Assembly: GCA_011322515.1 (NCBI GenBank) | Contig: DRMS01000360.1 | Coordinates: 1-7,280, forward strand | DNA from: Leucothrix mucor | Lineage (GTDB): Bacteria; Pseudomonadota; Gammaproteobacteria; Thiotrichales; Thiotrichaceae | Direction: 5' to 3' | Length of the DNA: 7,280 nt | In this document: in pieces, positions 1 through 3,821 of the stretch | Layout of the letters: the number at the start of each line of letters is the position of its first letter | How positions within the stretch are numbered: position 1 is the stretch's first letter | Notes under the pieces: generated by a model | Told to the model about the DNA's origin: nothing | The model's database searches: none | What the model saw: the letters and a program-made list of their open reading frames with translations, nothing else | Translations under genes and position numbers: made by a program

Positions 1-1
1 T

Positions 2-253
2 ATGGTTGCTATTATTAACTCAATGACACAGCAGGAGCGTCGTTTTCCCGCCATTATTAAAGGATCGCGTAAAAAGCGTATAGCCGCAGGTTGTGGAATG
101 CAGATTCAGGACGTGAATCGTATTCTCAAACAACATAAGCAAATGAGCAAAATGATGAAAAAGTTCAAAGGTGGTGGCATGAAGAAAATGATGCGCTCTA
201 TGCAAGGTCAAATGCCACCTGGAATGATGGGTGGTGGCTTTCCTCCTCAATAG
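2..253 (+). CDS. ffh: Signal recognition particle protein Ffh (SRP54), C-terminal fragment
   Basis: This is the 3' end of ffh; the 5' part lies before the window, so the first Met here is internal. Ffh is the GTPase protein of the signal recognition particle. It binds 4.5S RNA and the signal sequences of nascent membrane proteins and docks with FtsY. The 83 residues cover the M domain: an I-x-S-M-T-x-x-E-R segment, the RNA-binding GSRKKRIAAG helix-turn-helix, then QDVNRILKQHKQMSKMMKK and the usual Met/Gly-rich tail (MQGQMPPGMMGGGFPPQ), whose methionines line the signal-peptide groove. One oddity: the normally Gly-Ser-Gly turn after the RNA-binding helix reads Gly-Cys-Gly. The gene precedes rpsP, as in many gammaproteobacteria, but 767 bases and two terminator-like structures separate them, so transcription is probably independent. 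Identification is very secure. Confidence 0.97.
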   Translation: MVAIINSMTQQERRFPAIIKGSRKKRIAAGCGMQIQDVNRILKQHKQMSKMMKKFKGGGMKKMMRSMQGQMPPGMMGGGFPPQ

Positions 254-272
254 TAGGGAAGCCCCATATCTC

Positions 273-346
273 TCGCAAAGATGCGGAGCGCGCAAAGGTT
301 TTTCTATCTTTTCTTCGCGAGCCTTGCATTTTTGCGATATTTTTTT
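273..346 (+). terminator. Imperfect hairpin plus T-run after ffh; repeat-like
   Basis: Arms at 273-297 and 313-337 are inverted copies matching at 19 of 25 positions, with some mismatches allowing G-U pairs. They enclose 15 bases, and seven T follow at 340-346. This fits an intrinsic terminator 20 bases after the ffh stop. The TCGCAAAG...GCGCAAAG wording also resembles dispersed intergenic repeats known from several proteobacteria, so it may be a repeat element used as a terminator. That resemblance is from memory, not a search. Confidence 0.6.
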
Positions 347-360
347 AAAAAATTTGTTAA

Positions 361-681
361 CTACCAAACTCTGGTGTAACGCAGTCCATAGCTTTTTTTC
401 TTTAAAACAGCTTTTAGGACTGCGTTTTTGTTTGAGCTTAAGACGAGAAGATTTCCTATTGAAAAATGCTTTGCGCTCGCTAATATGATGGGAGTGTTGC
501 TATCTTTTTTAATATTGAGTTGATTGATATTGTTATTTTGGGGTAATAAAGGCAAATCAATATTTAGCTTTTGTCTATAGTGTTGTTTGTGTGCTCTTAG
601 TTGTTGTGAATTTGGAGTGGCGTGTAAATGTACTGTGCAAAATCCGATAAAGATGCAACTTATTATAATCTTATTTTTCAT
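361..681 (-). CDS. Doubtful small secreted hypothetical protein
   Basis: A minus-strand frame of 106 codons from ATG 681 to TAG 361 (a GTG at 720 would add 13 residues). I do not recognise the family. What can be seen is a convincing Sec-type signal peptide: a Lys-rich start (MKNK), a hydrophobic core (IIISCIFIGF), and an Ala at a plausible cleavage site (HLHA before TPNS). A basic, Asn/Gln-rich mature region of about 85 residues follows, with no other motif. Against it: no Shine-Dalgarno before either start, residue content that mirrors AT-rich DNA (many Lys, Asn, Ile), and a plus-strand terminator-like hairpin (380-429) inside the frame. It would be convergent with ffh. It may be a real small exported protein, a decayed gene or chance. 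Confidence 0.25.
   Translation of the reverse strand: MKNKIIISCIFIGFCTVHLHATPNSQQLRAHKQHYRQKLNIDLPLLPQNNNINQLNIKKDSNTPIILASAKHFSIGNLLVLSSNKNAVLKAVLKKKSYGLRYTRVW
380..429 (+). terminator. Second terminator-like hairpin downstream of ffh
   Basis: CGCAGTCC (380-387) and GGACTGCG (417-424) are perfect 8-bp complements. A second possible inner stem, AGCT 390-393 with AGCT 409-412, lies inside. Five T follow at 425-429, then GTTTG. The orientation would terminate plus-strand transcription. It lies 127 bases after the ffh stop and beyond the first hairpin, so it is either a back-up terminator or the end of a short RNA starting near 350. No convincing promoter was seen for such an RNA. Confidence 0.5.
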
Positions 682-731
682 GGGGGTAGTGTTTTTTATT
701 ATTATTGGGGGAGGTTTCACTATAGCAATAA

Positions 732-836
732 GACGAGTGTATTTTTAGGGGCGCTCGTCGGACGGTTTTGTTCTGTTGTTAAACAGTATGTTTCATTGTG
801 GAATAGAGGAACTATTCCTATGTTAAAACATTGTGG
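732..836. other. Cluster of inverted and direct repeats; possible structured RNA or regulatory region
   Basis: Three hairpins follow one another. The first pairs GACGAGTG 732-739 with CGCTCGTC 752-759 (8 bp, one G-U). The second pairs CTGTT 773-777 with AACAG 782-786. The third pairs GGAATAG 800-806 with CTATTCC 812-818 (7 bp perfect, 5-base loop). A near-direct repeat overlaps the last one: TATGTT then CATTGTGG at 787-801, and again at 819-836 with three more bases between the parts. The symmetry is clear in the sequence; the function is not known. Confidence 0.4.
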
Positions 837-850
837 GGACGACAGGGAGT

Positions 851-896
851 GACAATTAATTGTCCTCGGTTTAAACAGACCACCAATTATTATAAT
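851..896 (+). promoter_or_regulatory. Candidate rpsP operon promoter with a palindromic operator-like site
   Basis: A consensus -10 box TATAAT lies at 891-896. The -35 is poor: TTTAAA at 870-875 is 15 bases away, and TTGTCC at 860-865 only suits another -10 reading (AATTAT 885-890, 19-base spacer). Immediately upstream, GACAATTAATTGTC (851-864) is a perfect 14-bp palindrome with its centre about 33 bases before the -10. That is a typical place for an activator or repressor dimer, and a weak -35 fits activator dependence. Transcription would start near 902, giving a leader of about 118 bases. Confidence 0.45.
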
Positions 897-950
897 TAGT
901 GCTTTCAATTTCAGGAAAAAAGAGTAAAATCACGCGATTATTTTTCAGGT

Positions 951-999
951 CGAGATTGTTTGAGCTTGAAGCTTCTTTCTCGGATCGTCTTTTTTAGAC
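951..999 (+). promoter_or_regulatory. rpsP leader hairpins, possible attenuator
   Basis: In the predicted rpsP leader, CGAGA (951-955) pairs with TCTCG (978-982), with an inner AGC (963-965)/GCT (971-973) stem. GTCT (987-990) and AGAC (996-999) form a second small hairpin around a run of T (990-995). A hairpin followed by T-run 22 bases before the S16 start could act in attenuation, but the stems are short and it matches no ribosomal-protein leader I know. Confidence 0.25.
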
Positions 1000-1020
1000 A
1001 ATATTAGAGTTTTATAAATT

Positions 1021-1284
1021 ATGGTTACTATTCGTTTAGCACGAGGCGGGGCAAAGAAGCGCCCATTTTACAATATTGTTGTTACAGACTCACGTAAGCC
1101 ACGTGATAGTGGATATATTGAGCGTTTAGGGTATTACAATCCTCGCGCATGTGGTCAAGAAGTGCCTTTTCATATTGAAGGTGATCGCATCAAGCACTGG
1201 ATGGATTTAGGTGCTAAGCCTTCTGATCGTGTGGCTAAATTGTTAAAAGATGCCGCTGCTACAGAAACTTCTGAGTCTGCATAA
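1021..1284 (+). CDS. rpsP: Small-subunit ribosomal protein S16 (bS16)
   Basis: bS16 is a structural protein of the 30S body that binds 16S rRNA and supports its assembly. The 87 residues match the family along the whole length: MVTIRLARGGAKKRPFYNIV at the start, then DSRKPRDSGYIERLGYYNP, IEGDRIKHWMDLGAKPSDRVAKLL, and a short acidic Ala/Ser tail. The ATG at 1021 is fixed by the conserved MVTIRLAR terminus. The Shine-Dalgarno is weak: only a GAG at 1007-1009, 11 bases before the start. This is the first gene of the rpsP-rimM-trmD-rplS operon, with rimM 12 bases after its stop in the same frame. Length and motifs are ordinary and the call is secure. Confidence 0.98.
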   Translation: MVTIRLARGGAKKRPFYNIVVTDSRKPRDSGYIERLGYYNPRACGQEVPFHIEGDRIKHWMDLGAKPSDRVAKLLKDAAATETSESA

Positions 1285-1296
1285 TTACTCTATTGT

Positions 1297-1803
1297 ATGA
1301 AGCAATCTTCTGATTATATTCACTTGGGCGAAATATCAGGTGTTTTTGGTGTAAAGGGATGGGTAAAAGTATTCTCCCATACAGCGCCTAGAGAGAATAT
1401 TGCTAAGTATAAGGAGTGGCAGTTAGGCGCTGGTGATGATAAACAGTCCATCAAGGTATTGAATGGACGTCGCCAAGGCAAAGTTGTTGTCGCGCATTTA
1501 GAGGGCGTTCATTATCCCGATCAAGCGCGTGAGCTAATTGGAACTGAAATTTATATTAATCAAAGTCAGTTGCTTAAGCTTAAAAAGGGTGAATATTACT
1601 GGTCTGATCTTGAAGGTCTAGCAGTGTTCACAACAACAGGTGTTGATCTAGGGAAAATAGCTTGGTTATTTGAGACAGGAAATAATGATGTCTTAGTGGT
1701 TGAGGGGGATCGAGAACGTTATATTCCTTATATTGATAATGTTGTTATTAGTGTTGATTTGCAAGCAACGCAGATGGTCGTTGACTGGGATCCTGAATTT
1801 TAA
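1297..1803 (+). CDS. rimM: Ribosome maturation factor RimM
   Basis: RimM is a 16S rRNA processing and 30S assembly factor that acts on the head domain around S19. The 168-residue protein has the usual two domains. The N-terminal barrel (about 8-90) opens with HLGEISGVFGVKGWVKVFSH, carrying the G-V-F-G-V-K-G-W signature. The C-terminal PRC-type barrel (about 95-168) has the GEYYWSDLEG motif, ETGNNDVLVV, then YIPYIDNVV and the hallmark VDWDPEF end. The ATG at 1297 is 12 bases past the rpsP stop, with no Shine-Dalgarno visible, so initiation may depend on ribosomes finishing rpsP (inference). The gene sits between rpsP and trmD as usual, but the gap to trmD is unusually long at 169 bases. No key motif is missing. 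Confidence 0.97.
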   Translation: MKQSSDYIHLGEISGVFGVKGWVKVFSHTAPRENIAKYKEWQLGAGDDKQSIKVLNGRRQGKVVVAHLEGVHYPDQARELIGTEIYINQSQLLKLKKGEYYWSDLEGLAVFTTTGVDLGKIAWLFETGNNDVLVVEGDRERYIPYIDNVVISVDLQATQMVVDWDPEF

Positions 1804-1827
1804 TGTTTCAGCACCCAAGACAAAATC

Positions 1828-1958
1828 AATCTAACAAAATTTTGCTTTCTGTTTTTGAATTTCAAGGTGTTACACAAGAAGTATAGTGTAAGACTATGTG
1901 ACCGAAGTAACAAACGCAGAGGGCGAAAAATAGGGATCAAAATGTTAGATTTTTTTTG
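1828..1958 (+). promoter_or_regulatory. rimM-trmD intergenic element: long-range complementary arms ending in a T-run
   Basis: AATCTAACA (1828-1836) and TGTTAGATT (1943-1951) are perfect 9-bp complements 106 bases apart. The right arm runs straight into a stretch of eight T (1950-1957). Between them are alternative small hairpins: TTACAC 1870-1875 with GTGTAA 1886-1891, or ATAGT 1883-1887 with ACTAT 1893-1897. These two overlap, so only one can form. The arrangement could act as an attenuator or processing site within the operon. The pairing is seen; the role is inference. Confidence 0.3.
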
Positions 1959-1983
1959 GGCGGGTGCTTTATATGCGCTTTGA
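1942..1983 (+). CDS. Possible 13-residue leader peptide overlapping the trmD start
   Basis: ATG 1942 opens a frame encoding MLDFFWAGALYAL and stopping at TGA 1981-1983. It has a good Shine-Dalgarno, AGGGA 1932-1936, five bases before the ATG. That is better placed than any site before the other operon genes except rplS. The frame spans the T-run and ends inside trmD, overlapping its first three codons. Ribosomes terminating here could reinitiate at the trmD ATG 1973 (inference). No family resemblance is expected at this size, and it may be chance. Confidence 0.3.
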   Translation: MLDFFWAGALYAL

Positions 1984-2725
1984 TGTCATCACCTTATTTC
2001 CAGAGCTAATTCAGTCAGTGACAGAGTCAGGTGTGGTAGGGCGAGCTGCAAAAGCAGATTTAATTGATGTGCAGTGTTGGAATCCGCGAGATTACACCGC
2101 GGATGTGCATCGTACTGTCGATGATCGCCCCTATGGTGGTGGTCCTGGTATGGTGATGAAGCCAGACTGTCTAGTTGATGCGATTCAAGATATTAGAGCG
2201 ATTAATGCCAGCAAGGCAATCGCAACAAAAGTTATCTATTTAAGCCCACAAGGTAAGACGCTAAACCAGTCCGCTATTAAAAAAATGTCAACTGAACAAG
2301 GTTTGATTTTTCTTTGTGGTCGCTATGAAGGCGTGGATGAGCGTGTTCTAGAGATGCAGGTTGATGAAGAGTGGTCACTGGGTGATTATGTGATCAGCGG
2401 TGGTGAGCTAGGTGCAATGGTGCTAATTGATGCCATTACACGCTTATTGCCGAATGTATTAGGGCATGAAGATTCCGCAGAGCAGGATTCATTCTCCGAT
2501 GGTTTGCTGGATTATCCGCACTATACGCGACCCGAAGTCTACGCAGGAAAAGAAATCCCCGCCGTGCTTAAAAGTGGAGATCATCAGCGTATAGCAATAT
2601 GGCGCAGACAACAGGCGTTAGGTCGAACACAACAGCGAAGACCTGATTTATTAGAAAATAGAATTTTAGAAGTGGAAGATAAGCAGCTTCTACACGATTT
2701 TTTAAAGAACATTAAAGAGAATTAG
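1973..2725 (+). CDS. trmD: tRNA (guanine-N1-)-methyltransferase TrmD
   Basis: TrmD methylates N1 of G37, next to the anticodon, in tRNAs reading CNN and some GGG-type codons, using S-adenosylmethionine; this prevents +1 frameshifting. The 250-residue product shows the SPOUT-family trefoil knot: VIYLSPQGKTLNQ (about 87-99), LCGRYEGVDERV (114-125) and WSLGDYVISGGE (134-145). It also has the tRNA-binding VDDRPYGGGPGMVMKP (49-64). Arg157 and Asp172, in TRLLPNVLG and QDSFSDGLLDYPHYTRPEV, correspond to the catalytic Arg154 and Asp169 of the E. coli enzyme. I chose ATG 1973 (MRFDVITLFPE) because it matches the family's N-terminus and a GGGCGGG lies 9 bases upstream. GTG 1964 would add only three residues. 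rplS follows after 9 bases. Confidence 0.97.
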   Translation: MRFDVITLFPELIQSVTESGVVGRAAKADLIDVQCWNPRDYTADVHRTVDDRPYGGGPGMVMKPDCLVDAIQDIRAINASKAIATKVIYLSPQGKTLNQSAIKKMSTEQGLIFLCGRYEGVDERVLEMQVDEEWSLGDYVISGGELGAMVLIDAITRLLPNVLGHEDSAEQDSFSDGLLDYPHYTRPEVYAGKEIPAVLKSGDHQRIAIWRRQQALGRTQQRRPDLLENRILEVEDKQLLHDFLKNIKEN

Positions 2726-2734
2726 AGGACAAAC

Positions 2735-3079
2735 ATGAGTAACATTATTCAACAGCTTGAAGTAGAGCAAATGAACAAAGAAATCCCTGATTTCAACCCA
2801 GGTGATACCGTGGTTGTTCAGGTTCGCGTAACAGAAGGTGATCGTGAGCGTTTACAGGCATTCGAAGGCATTGTTATTGGCAAGAAAAACCGTGGCATGA
2901 ACTCAGCGTTCACTGTCCGTAAGATTTCACATGGTGAAGGCGTTGAGCGTGTCTTCCAGACATACAGTAATGCGATAGCGGGTATTGAGGTTAAGCGTAA
3001 AGGTGATGTGCGTCGTGCTAAGTTGTATTACCTCCGTGGTTTGACGGGTAAAGCAGCACGTATTAAAGAGAAAATTTAA
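2735..3079 (+). CDS. rplS: Large-subunit ribosomal protein L19 (bL19)
   Basis: bL19 lies at the 30S-50S interface, where it contributes to intersubunit bridges with 16S rRNA. The 114 residues match the family end to end: MSNIIQQLEVEQMNKEIPDF, then the barrel with FNPGDTVVVQVRVTEGDRERLQAFEG, the highly conserved NRGMNSAFTVRKISHGEGVERVFQTYS, VKRKGDVRRAKLYYLRGLTGKAARIKEKI, and no extra tail. A strong Shine-Dalgarno (AGAGGA, 2724-2729) overlaps the trmD stop and is five bases from the ATG, which can explain higher translation than trmD. This is the last gene of the operon; a clear terminator follows at 3168-3203. The call is secure and nothing is unusual. Confidence 0.98.
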   Translation: MSNIIQQLEVEQMNKEIPDFNPGDTVVVQVRVTEGDRERLQAFEGIVIGKKNRGMNSAFTVRKISHGEGVERVFQTYSNAIAGIEVKRKGDVRRAKLYYLRGLTGKAARIKEKI

Positions 3080-3167
3080 TAGCTTTTATAAGCATTGGTG
3101 TAAAATTAATTTAACAATTTGCTTGAGTGCTTAGTCCCTTCTATTTTAGGGCGATATGAAGTTATAG

Positions 3168-3203
3168 AAAAGGTCGGTTTCTATCTGGAAATTCGACCTT
3201 TTT
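3168..3203 (+). terminator. Intrinsic terminator of the rpsP-rplS operon
   Basis: AAAAGGTCG (3168-3176) pairs perfectly with CGACCTTTT (3194-3202), and the T-run continues to 3203. The 17-base loop can pair further through TTTC/GAAA. It lies 88 bases after the rplS stop. Because of the A-run at the left base it could also work on the minus strand. Confidence 0.8.
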
Positions 3204-3248
3204 GCGTTGTGATATAGGTATATAGAGTTTTTCACATAAATAATTGTA

Positions 3249-3319
3249 CCTTTCGACTCCGCTGAGGGAACTAGCCCTTCGGTAGACTCAGGGCACCGCT
3301 TCCTGAGTCTACCGAAGGG
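3249..3319. repeat. REP-like hairpin repeat with an 18-bp perfect stem and a neighbouring half unit
   Basis: CCCTTCGGTAGACTCAGG (3275-3292) and CCTGAGTCTACCGAAGGG (3302-3319) are perfect 18-bp inverted copies around a 9-base loop. Just before lies a related single unit, CCTTTCGACTCCGCTGAGGG (3249-3268). The CCTTCG...CTCAGGG pattern resembles widespread dispersed intergenic repeats of proteobacteria (from memory, not searched). The GC-rich block contrasts with its AT-rich surroundings. It is not followed by a T-run, so terminator function is unlikely. Confidence 0.7.
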
Positions 3320-3344
3320 TGCGGGTGAATAGCAGAAACATGAA

Positions 3345-3363
3345 CTGTTCCGCCTTAAACTGG
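3345..3363. repeat. Direct repeat, copy 1 of 2
   Basis: CTGTTCCGCCTTAAACTGG matches the copy at 3656-3674 at 17 of 19 bases, in the same orientation and 311 bases apart. Both differences are C to T. The pair brackets the bulged hairpin 3374-3396 and the inverted repeat 3601-3647. Confidence 0.55.
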
Positions 3364-3373
3364 TAGCAGTAAA

Positions 3374-3396
3374 ACTTCCCTACCCCTATAGGGAGT
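3374..3396. repeat. Bulged hairpin
   Basis: ACT-T-CCCTA (3374-3382, one bulged T) pairs with TAGGGAGT (3389-3396) across a 6-base loop. The core also contains the palindrome CCCTATAGGG (3384-3393). No T-run follows, and the role is unknown. Confidence 0.4.
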
Positions 3397-3600
3397 ATAA
3401 ACATACTTTAATAGTTTTTAACTGGGTAACATCAGTTATGTAATACGGGATAGCAAACTGTCAATTGGCATATAAAGGATGCCAGTATTTATACAGTTTA
3501 TGTACAGTTTTTCTATGCTATAAGGTTCGACTGGGTTTGTATGGCTAATTGCCATAAAATAATTGGTCACTAACTTAATACGGGGTGGGTAGATTACTGT

Positions 3601-3647
3601 AGGTCGGGTTAGATTTTATTGCGTCGAGAGACAAGCTGACCCGACCT
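3601..3647. repeat. Dispersed-type inverted repeat
   Basis: AGGTCGGGTTAG (3601-3612) pairs with CTGACCCGACCT (3636-3647): 12 bp with one G-U, around a 23-base centre. GGTCGGGTTA...ACCCGACC is a familiar pattern of intergenic repeats in gammaproteobacteria (recalled, not searched). A genome-wide copy count would settle this. Confidence 0.6.
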
Positions 3648-3655
3648 ATCATTAG

Positions 3656-3674
3656 CTGTTCCGCTTTAAATTGG
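3656..3674. repeat. Direct repeat, copy 2 of 2
   Basis: CTGTTCCGCTTTAAATTGG is the second copy of the 19-base sequence at 3345-3363 (17 of 19 identical). It lies 8 bases after the end of the inverted repeat 3601-3647. Confidence 0.55.
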
Positions 3675-3712
3675 AGGTCAAATAATTAATAAGCTAAATT
3701 CTGCGTTTTATC

Positions 3713-3742
3713 TTTAAAAAATAAGAAAATTTGCAGTATATT
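3713..3742 (+). promoter_or_regulatory. Candidate promoter of the PAS-GGDEF-EAL / mlaA / mpl unit
   Basis: TTTAAA (3713-3718, four of six matches to the sigma-70 -35) is separated by 18 bases from TATATT (3737-3742, close to TATAAT). Transcription would start near 3749, almost at the Shine-Dalgarno (3751), giving a leader of about 53 bases made mostly of the hairpin 3757-3791. The surrounding DNA is AT-rich, so a chance match is possible. Confidence 0.4.
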
Positions 3743-3750
3743 GGGCGCGA

Positions 3751-3801
3751 AAGGAGTGATAAGAAATTTACTTACAATAAATTTCTTATCAATGGTTACA
3801 G
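3751..3801 (+). promoter_or_regulatory. Shine-Dalgarno bridged to its start codon by a perfect hairpin
   Basis: AAGGAG (3751-3756) is followed directly by TGATAAGAAATTTA (3757-3770), a 7-base loop (CTTACAA) and the exact complement TAAATTTCTTATCA (3778-3791). Linear distance from AAGGAG to ATG 3802 is 45 bases, too far for normal initiation. With the 35-base hairpin folded the gap is 10 bases. No other Shine-Dalgarno precedes ATG 3802. Helper hairpins that shorten the distance between ribosome binding site and start are known, for example in phage T4 gene 38. Confidence 0.6.
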
Positions 3802-3821
3802 ATGGGGTTTTTTACTTCTGA
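3792..3821 (+). CDS. Possible 9-codon frame overlapping the PAS-GGDEF-EAL start
   Basis: ATG 3792, directly after the hairpin, opens MVTDGVFYF and stops at TGA 3819-3821, in another frame from the main gene at 3802. Extending upstream in frame, GTG 3756 overlaps the AAGGAG. The ATG touches the Shine-Dalgarno when the hairpin is folded, so it is unlikely to be used then. If the hairpin is open, neither ATG is well placed. Probably incidental. Confidence 0.12.
   Translation: MVTDGVFYF

Larger units (their letters stand above)
254..1020. other. Long ffh-rpsP intergenic region
   Basis: Of these 767 bases the best supported contents are the two hairpins after ffh (273-346, 380-429), an 8-bp inverted repeat AATATTGA/TCAATATT (511-518 and 557-564, 38-base gap), the hairpin cluster 732-836 and the rpsP control region 851-1020. 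The stretch 430-730 is AT-rich and holds only the doubtful minus-strand frame. Plus-strand open frames of 85 and 74 codons at 231-488 and 628-852 look like chance. No tRNA-like fold or known small RNA was recognised. Confidence 0.7.
3204..3712. other. Gene-free, repeat-rich intergenic region
   Basis: No credible open frame exists here on either strand. The content is a series of repeats: the 18-bp hairpin 3275-3319 with a related half unit before it, a direct repeat pair (3345-3363, 3656-3674), a bulged hairpin 3374-3396, small palindromic stems TGGCAT/ATGCCA (3466-3471, 3479-3484) and ATGGC/GCCAT (3541-3545, 3551-3555), a near-tandem TACAGTTT pair (3492-3499, 3503-3510), and the inverted repeat 3601-3647. 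This looks like a landing zone for dispersed repeat elements between two transcription units. Confidence 0.7.

Noticed and set aside
20..367. Minus-strand open frame of 115 codons over the ffh end
   Set aside because: It lies antisense to a certain gene for most of its length, is rich in His and Leu as expected from the antisense of Met/Lys-rich coding DNA, and has no recognisable motif.
231..488. Plus-strand open frame of 85 codons after ffh
   Set aside because: It overlaps the ffh end and runs through both terminator-like hairpins; the composition looks like translated repeat DNA.
628..908. Open frames of 74 (plus) and 62 (minus) codons in the ffh-rpsP gap
   Set aside because: They overlap each other and the hairpin cluster; no ribosome site, no domain and no sensible composition.
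254..1020. 4.5S RNA, tRNA or a known riboswitch in the long gap
   Set aside because: No GGAA-tetraloop SRP fold, cloverleaf, or recognised aptamer core was found; the hairpins are too short and simple.
1964..1972. GTG 1964 as the trmD start
   Set aside because: It adds three residues before the conserved MRFDVITLFPE and overlaps the only ribosome-site-like GGGCGGG, leaving no spacing.
3204..3712. CRISPR array or insertion-sequence remnant
   Set aside because: The repeats are few, unlike in sequence and not regularly spaced, and no transposase fragment can be read in any frame.
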